In this document: positions 9,913-17,572 of the stretch, piece by piece | Layout of the letters: each line of letters begins with the position of its first letter | How positions within the stretch are numbered: the stretch's first letter is position 1 | DNA from: Nostoc sp. CHAB 5836 | GTDB lineage: Bacteria; Cyanobacteriota; Cyanobacteriia; Cyanobacteriales; Nostocaceae | Length of the DNA: 39,072 nucleotides | Assembly (NCBI RefSeq): GCF_020829445.1 | Contig: NZ_JAIVFV010000057.1 | Coordinates: forward strand, 1-39,072 | Direction of reading: 5' to 3' | Translations under genes and position numbers: made by a program | Notes under the pieces: generated by a model | Seen by the model: only the letters and a program-made list of their open reading frames with translations | Told to the model about the DNA's origin: nothing | Database searches by the model: none

Positions 9913-10144
9913 TAAGTAGGTTGGCGCAATTAAAGTTAACTGGCTAAGGCTGTCATTTGTCATTGGTCATTTGTCATTAGACATCTGGTGAAAATGAATG
10001 TAGAGACGTAGCACTGCTACGTCTCTACAAGGGTTTCAGGCAACGCATAATTAATTTCTGGAGATGTCTATTAGTCATTAGTAAAGGTTTTAAGCATATT
10101 TACGTTTCGTAACATACTTGATTTTTTTCGCACCAACGTACTTA
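9913..10144. mobile_element. Family A short element, copy 3, interrupted by another element
   Basis: Left part 9913-9979 and right part 10069-10144 are the two halves of a family A copy (ends TAAGTAGGTTGGCGC and ACCAACGTACTTA, palindrome TTACGTTTCGTAA intact). An 89-bp element of another family sits in the heptamer-repeat zone. Confidence 0.8.
9980..10068. mobile_element. 89-bp element nested in family A copy 3
   Basis: Ends GACATCTGG and CCAGA/GGAGATGTC type inverted repeats, flanked by TA on both sides (9978-9979, 10069-10070). The core hairpin is built on GACGTAGCACTGCTACGTC. A second copy of exactly the same length, also between TA dinucleotides, is at 32658-32746. TA duplication is typical of IS630/Tc1-mariner transposition, so this may be a MITE of that kind (inference). 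Confidence 0.7.
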
Positions 10145-10259
10145 TTAGGAAACAGAGAATTTTGCTCTGTAAGATCATTTGTGACAAGTCAAGGTAAAAT
10201 TCATTTTGTCAATAGTAATTGTGCTTAAAAGTGGTTGGCTGTGATTTTAGGTACTTATT

Positions 10260-10335
10260 GATCCCCCCAACCCCCCTTAAAAAGGGGGGCAAAACCTTTC
10301 AAAGTCCCCCTTAAAAAGGGGGATTTAGGGGGATC
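10260..10335. repeat. GATCCCCC...GGGGGATC inverted-repeat unit
   Basis: Starts GATCCCCCCAACCCCCCTT and ends ATTTAGGGGGATC. Two internal hairpins (CCCCCTTAAAAAGGGGG type) lie in tandem. This is a common class of cyanobacterial intergenic hairpin. No coding capacity. Confidence 0.6.
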
Positions 10336-10396
10336 TAGAACGTTTTGCTACCAATAAAAAGACTTTTAAAACATCCTCTAAAGTAAACCTTAAATT

Positions 10397-10467
10397 GTAG
10401 GGTGCATTACGGCTAATTTCTACTATCTCAAACGCTCAAATCGTTACATAGCCGTAACACACCCTAC
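10397..10467. repeat. GTAGGGTG inverted-repeat unit
   Basis: Left arm GTAGGGTGCATTACGGCTA, right arm TAGCCGTAACACACCCTAC, nearly complementary over about 19 bp with a roughly 33-bp spacer. It has the form of a small MITE-like unit. Flanking direct repeats are not clear. Confidence 0.55.
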
Positions 10468-10504
10468 TTAATATTTACTTTGTAAATGACTTCTTAACTC
10501 CGTG

Positions 10505-10659
10505 TAAGTAAGTCGGCAAAAATAAACCAAACTATATTACGAAACGTAAATACACCTTAAACCCTTATAAATGACGAAGGACAAATGACAAATACTTCGA
10601 CTTCGCTCAGTACAAGTGACAGCCTTAGCTAGTTAGCTTTATTTGCGTCGCTCTACTTA
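10505..10659. mobile_element. Family A short element, copy 4 (reverse)
   Basis: Reverse orientation, subfamily with ends TAAGTAAGTCGGCAA and GTCGCTCTACTTA. The palindrome TTACGAAACGTAA is intact. About 20 extra bases (ACTTCGACTTCGCTCAGTAC) interrupt the heptamer zone. About 50 bp further on (10711-10730) an isolated TTTTTTCGCGCCAACTTACT looks like the right end of another family A copy. Confidence 0.8.
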
Positions 10660-10710
10660 AAACTGATAATCTTTACTCAAACGCCGGAATCAATTGTACA
10701 GAACATTTGC

Positions 10711-10730
10711 TTTTTTCGCGCCAACTTACT
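10711..10730. repeat. Solo right end of a family A element
   Basis: TTTTTTCGCGCCAACTTACT matches the right terminal sequence of the first family A subfamily, but no left end or body is attached. It may be a remnant of a deletion. Confidence 0.4.
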
Positions 10731-10737
10731 CAACGTA

Positions 10738-10779
10738 AAAATTGTATTTAGGATGAAGTTTTATCCTAAATACAATTTT
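10738..10779 (-). terminator. Hairpin terminator downstream of the 10800-11237 gene
   Basis: The 17-bp arms 10738-10754 and 10763-10779 (AAAATTGTATTTAGGAT and its complement) are perfect, with an 8-base loop. Read on the minus strand the hairpin ends in a run of five T, and it lies 20 bp after the stop codon. This fits intrinsic termination of the two-gene minus-strand unit. Confidence 0.65.
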
Positions 10780-10799
10780 GGTTAGAAAAGATATTTACT

Positions 10800-11237
10800 C
10801 TACAAGCAACACCTTGCTATAAGCATCCCTTTTTGATCAAACTCATGAGCCAAAATGCTGTCCAAGTCAAGTTGGATGCTATTTAAATTTTCGACATCGT
10901 TATCAATAATTTTACTCTCAAAATCTTGAATCAAAAATTGCTGCTCGATAGCTGTAATTGTTGTGGTGGTGGTGAAACCTGAACCCTTAGAATTAAAGAG
11001 AGATGGAATCACTTCACCTTGATTGAAATGAGTTGAGTAAACTTCCGCACCGTTATCTTGGAGCAAGATGCCATCTGTATAAGTTAGAGATGATGGATTT
11101 AGCGTTAGCTTCTCTACAGTATTTCTAGATTCAATAGGCTCAGTCGGACTAGCATATACTGGTGGCAATAATTTAACAATCAAGGTATTAGCCAAGAAAG
11201 TAGAGGCAATGTAAGTAAACAATTTGGTTGATAACAT
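10800..11237 (-). CDS. Small secreted protein of unknown function
   Basis: 145 aa from the ATG at 11237 (MLSTKLFTYIASTFLANTLI...). GAGGA about 8 bases upstream supports this start; in-frame ATG 11246 and TTG 11252 are alternatives. A hydrophobic signal peptide probably ends at VYA-SPTE. The mature part is acidic and has a TTTTTI run and a C-terminus with two adjacent cysteines (ARCCL). I do not recognise the family. It lies 74 bp downstream of the heme-oxygenase-fold gene on the same strand and is followed by a terminator hairpin, so the two may be co-transcribed. Whether it is a substrate, partner or unrelated product cannot be told from sequence. Confidence 0.6.
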   Translation of the reverse strand: MLSTKLFTYIASTFLANTLIVKLLPPVYASPTEPIESRNTVEKLTLNPSSLTYTDGILLQDNGAEVYSTHFNQGEVIPSLFNSKGSGFTTTTTITAIEQQFLIQDFESKIIDNDVENLNSIQLDLDSILAHEFDQKGMLIARCCL

Positions 11238-11311
11238 CAATAGCATCCTCAATGAAATTATTTGGACTCAACTAGGAAACTTTGGAAGGACTGTTCTGGG
11301 TGCCTTGGCTA

Positions 11312-12184
11312 TTAGGTGAGGCACTGAATGTCAACTCTCGGTTGTATACGTGTACGTGACTCTAGAGGTTTCAACATATGTTGCACTTCTTTATCTGAAA
11401 TGTAATCTTCTTCAGGTGGGCTGAAGTACAACAGGGCAGTTTCGTAACAAGCGATCGCCACACGGTGGCGTTCTTGGGCAGCAAGCCCTGCAACCATCTC
11501 AAGCGTTTCTTCCATATGCTCTACATCAGCACCGACACTACTGTGTACGCGCAGACAACGGGTGGCTACAATGTCTGATGGCAGCAAAGCCTCAACTGAC
11601 TGGATATGCTTTTCTTTGATGCCTGTCGCTAAACGTTCCAGCGTATAGGAATAGCCAACGCAACCGATTGGATCTTGAGCATATACACTCTGAGTTAAGT
11701 AATTCACTAAAACCACTGCACTGATGGGAATAAGTGCTTCCACTACAGCCTCAGCTTTGTATCCCATCGATTGGATGTCAAGCAAAGCAAGTCGGTCATG
11801 ACCCGTTTCTTCTTTAGCTTTATGTGCAGCCCACTGTGCTAAACTCGTCCGACCAAATGCAGCAAAGCGCCCAGAAGCTTCTTTTATCAGTAGCGGGTAG
11901 GTGTGAGTTAGATGGTAAGAAGCTGCCAGTTGCCATACCCAGTGGATAGGGGTCAAGATAGGTAATCTGCGATCAGATTTCACTGTGTGCCAGGCAGATG
12001 CGATCGCCTGATCTAAAAGTTTCTGGGTTTTGGCTATGCTGTCTGCATTCATCATCTTTGGGGAAAAGCGATCGCCACTTCCGGCAGAAGTGGGTCGATC
12101 CTTATGAGTGCAGTTAGAATTTTTCACTGTTTCTTTAGACACAAAACGTGCTGATTCAGTATCAATTAAAAAGTCGTTACGCAT
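11312..12184 (-). CDS. Heme-oxygenase-like diiron oxidase (iron-containing redox enzyme) family protein
   Basis: 290 aa, all-helical by appearance after a roughly 45-residue polar N-terminal extension. Candidate metal ligands lie in KEETGHDR (E125, E126, H129), YTLERL (E183) and HSSVGADVEHMEE (H214, D220, H223). This E...H...E...H..D..H order is that of the heme-oxygenase-like diiron oxidases (relatives of CADD and UndA), which cleave or oxidise amino acids, fatty acids or peptides. The exact spacing differs slightly from the forms I know, so the substrate cannot be named. The start is good: GAGGAAACG lies 7 bases before the ATG. A small secreted protein gene follows. Alternatives are a TenA-like or plain heme oxygenase-like fold without diiron activity. 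Confidence 0.62.
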   Translation of the reverse strand: MRNDFLIDTESARFVSKETVKNSNCTHKDRPTSAGSGDRFSPKMMNADSIAKTQKLLDQAIASAWHTVKSDRRLPILTPIHWVWQLAASYHLTHTYPLLIKEASGRFAAFGRTSLAQWAAHKAKEETGHDRLALLDIQSMGYKAEAVVEALIPISAVVLVNYLTQSVYAQDPIGCVGYSYTLERLATGIKEKHIQSVEALLPSDIVATRCLRVHSSVGADVEHMEETLEMVAGLAAQERHRVAIACYETALLYFSPPEEDYISDKEVQHMLKPLESRTRIQPRVDIQCLT

Positions 12185-12221
12185 ACTTCGTTTCCTCAGT
12201 TACGGTTGCTACAGAATTAGA

Positions 12222-12282
12222 GTTGTTGCAGAATAAGCTAAATAACTGATGAAACCCAGCTACACCAAGCATTTTAAACAAA
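12222..12282. repeat. Dispersed repeat, copy 2
   Basis: Diverged copy of the sequence at 5181-5237 (shares GAATAAGCTAAATAA and the following CCAGC/CAGC blocks). It lies immediately upstream of the 11312-12184 start and may contribute to its leader. Confidence 0.45.
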
Positions 12283-12303
12283 TGAGCTTGAATGGATAAA
12301 ATG

Positions 12304-12416
12304 CAATACAGTTCAGTTAAGCATTTCTTTCTTCTCTTTGCGTCCTTGGCGTCCTTGGCGGTTCGTAAAAAAAATTGACTTTGGCAAAGAGTTTTAGCCT
12401 TAACCCAAGCGTATTG
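12304..12416. mobile_element. Family B short element, copy 1
   Basis: 113 bp. Ends CAATACAGTTCAGTTAAG and CTTAACCCAAGCGTATTG. It is flanked by an exact 10-bp direct repeat GGATAAAATG at 12294-12303 and 12417-12426, which is a clear target-site duplication. The interior is pyrimidine-rich (TTTCTTCTCTTTGCGTCC) and has no reading frame. Confidence 0.85.
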
Positions 12417-12534
12417 GGATAAAATGTAGACACTACAGGGGTTTGAGCTACTTTAGACGTTCAACAAGCGACAATCCAAAAAATCACCAGTCAAATAAGT
12501 CGATTAAACTGTGTTAAAGCTTGTGCTAGAGGAA

Positions 12535-12602
12535 TGCGATCGCACCCCCCAAAATACCAAACTCATATTGCACTCCCATGTCTTCCAGCATCTTGACCAC
12601 TA
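12535..12602 (-). pseudogene. Fragment of a thiamine-diphosphate enzyme-like gene
   Basis: The minus strand encodes VVKMLEDMGVQYEFGILGGA followed by IA. This resembles the N-terminal G-x-x-x-x-FG..GG pattern of acetolactate synthase/indolepyruvate decarboxylase-type proteins. No open frame extends either side, so it is a relic of about 22 codons. Confidence 0.35.
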
Positions 12603-12706
12603 CCTCGGATTATTGGGATAGGGGCAATTCCTGACTTTATTTGAGAGAGGCAATGTCCAATTGTGAGTTGTGCTAGACATTCACAAGAAAACAGGGGGTC
12701 AAAAAC

Positions 12707-12883
12707 GACTTAGTACAGATGCAGCATTAATTCGTGGCGAATTGAGTGTTGAAATTTAAACGCATAGGCGTCTCGCCTTCCCGCAGGGTAGGGGCGCAAA
12801 GGGAAGCGCATAGGCGCTTCGCCTTCCCGTAGGGTAGGAACGCAAAGAGAATTCGCTACGAATTTATGAAATATTGTACTTAG
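12707..12883. mobile_element. Second copy of the element that splits the DUF3854 gene
   Basis: Starts ACTTAGTACAGATGCAGCAT and ends TATGAAATATTGTACTTAG, matching 893-1112. It has the CGCCTTCCCG/GGGTAGG units but lacks the 24-bp segment present twice in the first copy. Inverted ends with AATTCGTGGCGAATT and AATTCGCTACGAATT are clearer here. Confidence 0.65.
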
Positions 12884-13104
12884 ATAGCCAGAAAATTCCA
12901 TACTTTTAGGACTACAGAAAAAGGTTATGCAGAGGCAATGTGGACAAATCAAATATTTCGTAGCATAGCTGATTACTCATCTTATGCACCCTCGTTTATG
13001 TAATTGATTGGTAGATGCTTGATGTAATCAAGTTTCCTAAATTTACAAAACTTTTGCAACTCAAGATAAGAAACTTAAGATAAAGATAAGTTATTTTAGC
13101 TTCT

Positions 13105-13273
13105 CTATTTCCCAGTTTCGTAAAATTCTTTTGCATTTTGGTATTTTCCAAAGGCAAAGTAAGCTATTCCCAACTGATTCAAAGTCTTGGCAACTTCAAG
13201 TTGATTCCCTGTTTGTTGATAGATTGTCAGCGCTTGTTGCCAAGATTGTAATGCTTCTTTATATTGACTCGCT
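13105..13273 (-). pseudogene. Tetratricopeptide-repeat fragment
   Basis: The minus strand encodes SQYKEALQSWQQALTIYQQT, GNQLEVAKTLNQLGIAYFAF and GKYQNAKEFYETGK before a stop at 13105. These are one and a half typical TPR units. A stop codon immediately upstream (13274-13276) cuts the frame off, leaving about 55 codons of a formerly larger gene. Confidence 0.6.
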
Positions 13274-13502
13274 TACCGTCAACAGCTTGGTTTGTGACCA
13301 ATCCAGGTGTGAGTGTATTGTAAATCAAGGTGTCTCACCCGTTTGACAAGAAAATTTAGCGATCGCACAACATTGTTGACTGTAAATGAGCTTTTAATAT
13401 TCGTGAATGAGCCTTTGAGCTTGATTGAAGCCAACAGTGTGGTAGGCTCAAGCCTCGATTGAATGGGCAATAGCCAATGGATACAGATGGTAAGCTGGAA
13501 AG

Positions 13503-13633
13503 TAAGTAAGTCAGCAAGAATAAACCAAACTATATTACGAAACGCAAATACGCCTTAAACCCTTATAAATGACAAATGACAAATGACGAATGACAGCCTT
13601 AGCTAGTTAGCTTTATTTGCGTCGCTCTACTTA
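13503..13633. mobile_element. Family A short element, copy 5 (reverse)
   Basis: Ends TAAGTAAGTCAGCAAGAAT and GCGTCGCTCTACTTA. The palindrome has one change (TTACGAAACGCAA). The heptamer zone ATGACAAATGACAAATGAC is intact. Confidence 0.82.
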
Positions 13634-13870
13634 GATAAAAGTTAAAGTAGATTAAATAACCTGAGCATTATCGCTTACTTTTCAAACATCCTCTTAGAGA
13701 TTTCAAGCCGCTTCCCCAGTAAGGCGATACACCAAGGAGTATTTGCCGACATTTGGGCATTGAACCCTTACAATCTAATGCATCATGCGAAGCGTCACGG
13801 TTGGTGGGAGAATAAAAACGAGGAATGATGCTTGCCTGGTGTGATCTCCAGCCCAAAGGAATCTGTAAAA
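13634..13870. other. Upstream region of the PsbP-like gene
   Basis: No gene seen. It must hold the promoter of the 13871 gene. AAAGGAATCTGT just before the ATG provides the ribosome binding site. No repeat of the other families is present. Confidence 0.4.
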
Positions 13871-14416
13871 ATGTGGAAACGAATTGTATTAATTTTGCTA
13901 TTGGTATTGAGCTTCAGTCTGAGTAATTCTGGTGTAGCTGCTGCGGCTGGACTCAAAAGCTTTGTAGACACTAGTGATGGCTATCAGTTTTTATATCCTA
14001 ACGGCTGGCTGCCAGTCAAAGTTGCCAATGGGCCAGATGTGGTTTTCCACGATTTGATTGAAGTGTCTGAAAATGTTTCCGTTGTGATTAGCCCCGTTCC
14101 AGAAGGCAAAACTTTGTCAGAATTGGGAACCCCAACAGAAGTAGGATATAAATTAGGAAAAGCAGCTCTGGCGCCTCCTGACTCTGGTCGTTCGGCGGAA
14201 TTGGTCAATGCCGCGCAGCGAGAAGTAGACGGTAAAACATACTACCTTTTAGAGTATGAGGTTAAACTCCCCAATCAACAGCAACGGCACAACATTGCCA
14301 GCGTCGCTGTTAGCCGTGGTAAACTTTTTACCTTCAACGCCTCAATTCCTGAAAAACGCTGGCAGAGAGTTAAAGGAATGATTGATGAGGTTGTTAATTC
14401 TTTTTCTGTTTATTAA
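13871..14416 (+). CDS. PsbP-like photosystem II lumenal protein (CyanoP type)
   Basis: 181 aa from ATG 13871 (MWKRIVLILLLVLSFSLS...). An upstream in-frame ATG at 13832 would add 13 polar residues before the signal peptide, which is unlikely; AAGGA about 10 bases before 13871 supports the later start. After the signal peptide (SGVAAAAG) the mature part has the PsbP hallmarks DTSDGYQFLYPNGW, FHDLIE, SVVISPV, TYYLLEYEV, RHNIASVAVSRGKLFTFNAS and WQ.VK.M...VNSF. CyanoP is a lumenal protein linked to photosystem II assembly. Many cyanobacterial CyanoP proteins are lipoproteins, but no cysteine is present at the signal cleavage region here. maf follows 107 bp downstream on the same strand. Confidence 0.88.
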   Translation: MWKRIVLILLLVLSFSLSNSGVAAAAGLKSFVDTSDGYQFLYPNGWLPVKVANGPDVVFHDLIEVSENVSVVISPVPEGKTLSELGTPTEVGYKLGKAALAPPDSGRSAELVNAAQREVDGKTYYLLEYEVKLPNQQQRHNIASVAVSRGKLFTFNASIPEKRWQRVKGMIDEVVNSFSVY

Positions 14417-14523
14417 TCGGGTCTGTGGGGAGTAAGAATTTTAGATTTTCGATTTTAGATTGAAATTTAATCCAAAATCTGAAATTGAGTTGCCCAATGC
14501 CCAATTAACAAGCTGATCAGATC

Positions 14524-15117
14524 ATGAAAATTCCACCTTTTGTACTTGCCTCAGCTTCCCCAGCCCGTCGCCGCTTGCTGCAAACTGTTGGTATTGAACC
14601 GATAGTTAAACCTAGTGATTTTGACGAGTCGCAAATTGAACTGAGTGAACCAGCAGAATTGGTCAAAACTCTTGCCCAGTACAAGGCGGAAACTGTAGCT
14701 TCGCAGTTTGAATCGGCTTTGATTATGGGTTGTGATTCAGTTTTATCCATGAATGGTGAAATTTACGGCAAACCAGCAGACACTTCAGAAGCGATCGCTC
14801 GTTGGCAGATAATGCAAGGTCACTTTGGCGATTTGTACACAGGTCATGCCTTAATTGATTTAGAGCAAAACCGCACTTTAGTCAAGTCTCAAGTCACAAA
14901 AGTTTACTTTGCCGAAATGAGCGACAAGGCCATTGAAGCATACGTTGCCACTGGTGAACCACTCAAGTGTGCTGGAGCCTTTGCGATTGAGGGTTTTGGT
15001 AGTTTCTTTGTCGAAAAAATTGAAGGCTGTCACAGCAATGTAATTGGACTCAGTTTACCCCTGCTGCGGCAGATGCTAGGGGAATTGGGATATGATGTCA
15101 CTAATTTTTGGCAATAG
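14524..15117 (+). CDS. maf: Maf-family nucleoside triphosphate pyrophosphatase
   Basis: 197 aa, the usual length. It opens with [19 protein letters not shown] (the S.SP.R..LL phosphate-binding motif), then FDES, and GCDSVL at 69-74 with the general-base aspartate D71, followed by [10 protein letters not shown] and [20 protein letters not shown] near the end. Maf proteins hydrolyse non-canonical or modified NTPs to the monophosphate and pyrophosphate, preventing their incorporation into nucleic acids. A C-terminal [14 protein letters not shown] helix is typical. The gene is intact and ends just before a block of repeats. Confidence 0.92.
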   Translation: MKIPPFVLASASPARRRLLQTVGIEPIVKPSDFDESQIELSEPAELVKTLAQYKAETVASQFESALIMGCDSVLSMNGEIYGKPADTSEAIARWQIMQGHFGDLYTGHALIDLEQNRTLVKSQVTKVYFAEMSDKAIEAYVATGEPLKCAGAFAIEGFGSFFVEKIEGCHSNVIGLSLPLLRQMLGELGYDVTNFWQ

Positions 15118-15130
15118 TTATGATTTTGTA

Positions 15131-15184
15131 TTAGTCCACGGAGGTGGACTTTGTTTGTATAGCCGCGAATTCTATTCGCCAGGG
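15131..15184. repeat. Half unit of the GTCCACGGAGGTGGAC repeat
   Basis: AGTCCACGGAGGTGGAC then GTTTGTATAGCCGCGAATTC and TATTCGCC match the right half of the units at 20072-20312. The sequence directly follows maf. Confidence 0.55.
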
Positions 15185-15209
15185 CTTAAGTTAACACGCA
15201 TTGCTCCCG

Positions 15210-15461
15210 GCTTAACGTTAGCGGCTCCCAGCTTAACGTTAGCGGTTCCCGGCTTAATGTTAGTGGTTCCCGGCTTGACGTTAGCGGTTCCCGGCTTGAC
15301 GTTAGCGGCTCCCGGCTTAACGTTAGTGGTTCCCGGCTTAACGTTAGTGGCTCCCGGCTCGACGTTAGTGGCTCCCGGCTCGACGTTAGCAGCTCCCGGC
15401 TCGACGTTAGCTGCTACAGGGTTGACGTTAGCGGTTCCAAGCTCGGCGTTTGCTGTTCCAA
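15210..15461. repeat. 21-bp minisatellite, 12 units
   Basis: Twelve consecutive 21-bp units, consensus GCTTAACGTTAGCGGTTCCCG, with variants at a few positions (CTTAA/CTTGA/CTCGA, GCGG/GTGG, GCTCCC/GTTCCC). The last two are more diverged, and degenerate sequence flanks both sides. Since 21 is a multiple of three and no unit contains a stop, both strands read open with heptapeptide repeats (for example LTLAVPG on plus, ANVKPGT on minus). I regard these as by-products. The array starts 92 bp after maf and ends 26 bp before the stop side of the FG-GAP gene. Confidence 0.9.
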
Positions 15462-15487
15462 GCTTGGAAATCGGTATTTTAGGCGAA

Positions 15488-17515
15488 CTACGCTTGCAAT
15501 ACAAAATCTGATGCAACCAGAGTTGGCGCACCAGTAACAACCGCAAATGGGCCACCGATGCCAAAACCAGCCACGCTACCATTAGAGTTGTAGAACAACT
15601 GCCCAGTTACAGGGTTGTAGACAATCACAGCAGTGCTGGCTGCCCCTAAAGAAGTGACTTCAAAATTACTAGCATTACTAAAACCGGTTCCCACAGCAGA
15701 AGTAATTGCACTAAAGGTAGTCTTATCCAGTACAATCTTGTCACCTTGGGACTGTTTGAAATCAGAGATGGTATCTAAACCAACAGCAGAACTGTCAAAG
15801 CGAGCATTGGTATCGTAAAGGAATCTGTCAGCACCGATGCCACCGACAAGGGTATCATTGCCAGCACCGCCGATGAGGATATCATTGCCAGCACCGCCAG
15901 AGAGCAAGTCGTTGCCAGCTTTGCCGTCGATGGTGTCGTTACCAGCTTTGCCGTCGATGATATCCTTGTTAATTGTGCCGTTGAGAGTGTCTGCACGGGG
16001 AGTTCCTGTGACTTCAGGAGTGCCGCCGATATTCGTCCCGCCAAACAACACATAGCTTTGCCCAGATTCGGTGCCGTTGGGGTCGGCACCCCATGCCCCG
16101 ATAATCAGGTCGTCGAAGCGATCGCCGTTGACATCTCCGGCACTGCTGACAGACCAGCCTGAGTAGTCACCCGCCGCGATGCCGTTGATGGTGAAGCCGT
16201 TAGCGCCGTTGAGGGTGGAGAGGTTGAGAGTGGCGCTCCATCCTGTGTTGCCAAACACTACGTAGCTTTGCCCAGAATCAGTGCCGTTGGGGTCGGCAAG
16301 TCTTGCCCCAATAATCAGGTCGTCGGAGCCATCGCCGTTGACATCTCCGGCACTGCTGACAGAAACGCCTGATTGGTCACCATATGCGATGCCGTTGATG
16401 GTGAAGCCGTTAGCGCCGTTGAGGTTAGAGAGGTTGAGAGTGGCGCTCCATCCTGTGCTCTTGCCAAACACCACGTAGCTCTGCCCAAAATCGGAGGCGC
16501 CCTTGGCACCATAAGCCCCGATAATCAGGTCGTCGATGCCGTCATTGTTGACATCTCCGGCACTGCTTGCAGAAAAGCCTGATTGGTCACTTGCTGTGAT
16601 ACCGTTGATGGTGAAGCCGTTAGCGCCATTGAGGGTGGAGAGGTTGAGAGTGGCGGTAAAGCCTGTGCTTTTGCCAAACACCACGTAGCTCTGCCCAGCA
16701 GCATCGATGCCGTTGGGGTCGGCATAGACTGCCCCGATAATCAGGTCAGCGATGCCGTCATTGTTGACATCTCCGGCACTGCTTGCAGAAAAGCCTGACC
16801 AGTCACCCGCTGCGATGCCGTTGATGGTGAAGCCATTAGTGCCGTTGAGGTCTGAGAGGTTGAGAGTGGCATCAAAGCCTGTGCTTTTGCCAAACACCAC
16901 GTAGCTCTGCCCTGAATTAGTGCCGTTGGCGTCGGCACTCTCTGCCCCAATAATCAGGTCAGCGATGCCGTCATTGTTGACATCTCCGGCACTGCTGACA
17001 GACCTGCCTAAGGTGTCACCCGCCGCGATGCCGTTGATGGTGAAGCCGTTAGTGCCATCGAGGTTATAGAGGTTGAGAGTGGCGTCAAAGCCTGTGCTTT
17101 TGCCAAACACCACGTAGCTCTGCCCAGAAAAAGAGCCGTTGGGGTCGGCATAGACTGCCCCGATAATCAGGTCAGCGATGCCGTCATTGTTGACATCTCC
17201 GGCACTGCTGACAGAAGTGGCGGTGTCACCCGCTGCGATGCCGTTGATGGTGAAGCCGTTAGCGCCGTTGAGGTTAGAAAGGTTGAGAGTGGAGCTAAAG
17301 CCGTTGCTGCTGCCAAACACCACGTAGCTCTGCCCTGAATCTGTGTCGTTGGCGTCGGCACCGTATGCCGCGATAATCAAGTCGTCGAAGCCGTCATTGT
17401 TGACATCTCCAGCACTGCTGACAGAATAGCCTAAGTTGTCACCCGCTGTGATGCCATTGATAGTGAAGCCGTTAGTGCCGTCGAGGTTAGAGAGATTAAA
17501 TGATGAAATAACCAT
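15488..17515 (-). CDS. Secreted FG-GAP beta-propeller with RTX calcium-binding C-terminus (paralogue 1)
   Basis: 675 aa. Seven roughly 71-residue repeats (NLS.LNGANGFTINGIAAGD, SAGDVNNDG..DLIIGA, SGQSYVVFG) fill residues about 7-505. Each has a DxNxDGxxD calcium loop of integrin-alpha FG-GAP type, and seven fit one closed propeller. Then come RTX nonapeptides (GKAGNDTIDG, GGAGNDILIG, GGAGNDTLVG), IGADRFLYD and a tail ending ASDFVLQA. There is no N-terminal signal peptide, so type I secretion via the C-terminus is likely. AGGAG 6 bases before the ATG is a strong ribosome binding site. The repeats are very alike at DNA level (period 213 bp). The gene lies 57 bp downstream of a near-twin. Likely extracellular adhesion or matrix; this is inference. 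Confidence 0.88.
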   Translation of the reverse strand: MVISSFNLSNLDGTNGFTINGITAGDNLGYSVSSAGDVNNDGFDDLIIAAYGADANDTDSGQSYVVFGSSNGFSSTLNLSNLNGANGFTINGIAAGDTATSVSSAGDVNNDGIADLIIGAVYADPNGSFSGQSYVVFGKSTGFDATLNLYNLDGTNGFTINGIAAGDTLGRSVSSAGDVNNDGIADLIIGAESADANGTNSGQSYVVFGKSTGFDATLNLSDLNGTNGFTINGIAAGDWSGFSASSAGDVNNDGIADLIIGAVYADPNGIDAAGQSYVVFGKSTGFTATLNLSTLNGANGFTINGITASDQSGFSASSAGDVNNDGIDDLIIGAYGAKGASDFGQSYVVFGKSTGWSATLNLSNLNGANGFTINGIAYGDQSGVSVSSAGDVNGDGSDDLIIGARLADPNGTDSGQSYVVFGNTGWSATLNLSTLNGANGFTINGIAAGDYSGWSVSSAGDVNGDRFDDLIIGAWGADPNGTESGQSYVLFGGTNIGGTPEVTGTPRADTLNGTINKDIIDGKAGNDTIDGKAGNDLLSGGAGNDILIGGAGNDTLVGGIGADRFLYDTNARFDSSAVGLDTISDFKQSQGDKIVLDKTTFSAITSAVGTGFSNASNFEVTSLGAASTAVIVYNPVTGQLFYNSNGSVAGFGIGGPFAVVTGAPTLVASDFVLQA

Positions 17516-17572
17516 GATTTTCTCCTATGTTTATAGAGACGCGATTAATCGCGTTTGTACTATTTAGGCGAA

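Noticed and set aside
15210..15461. CRISPR array
   Set aside because: The units are contiguous 21-mers without unique spacers. The heptamer clusters near 30100-30567 were rejected for the same reason.
15092..15582. Long open frames on both strands across the 21-bp minisatellite
   Set aside because: The unit is a multiple of three without stops, so both strands are open automatically. One frame begins inside maf and the other overlaps the FG-GAP gene end. No ribosome binding site was found.
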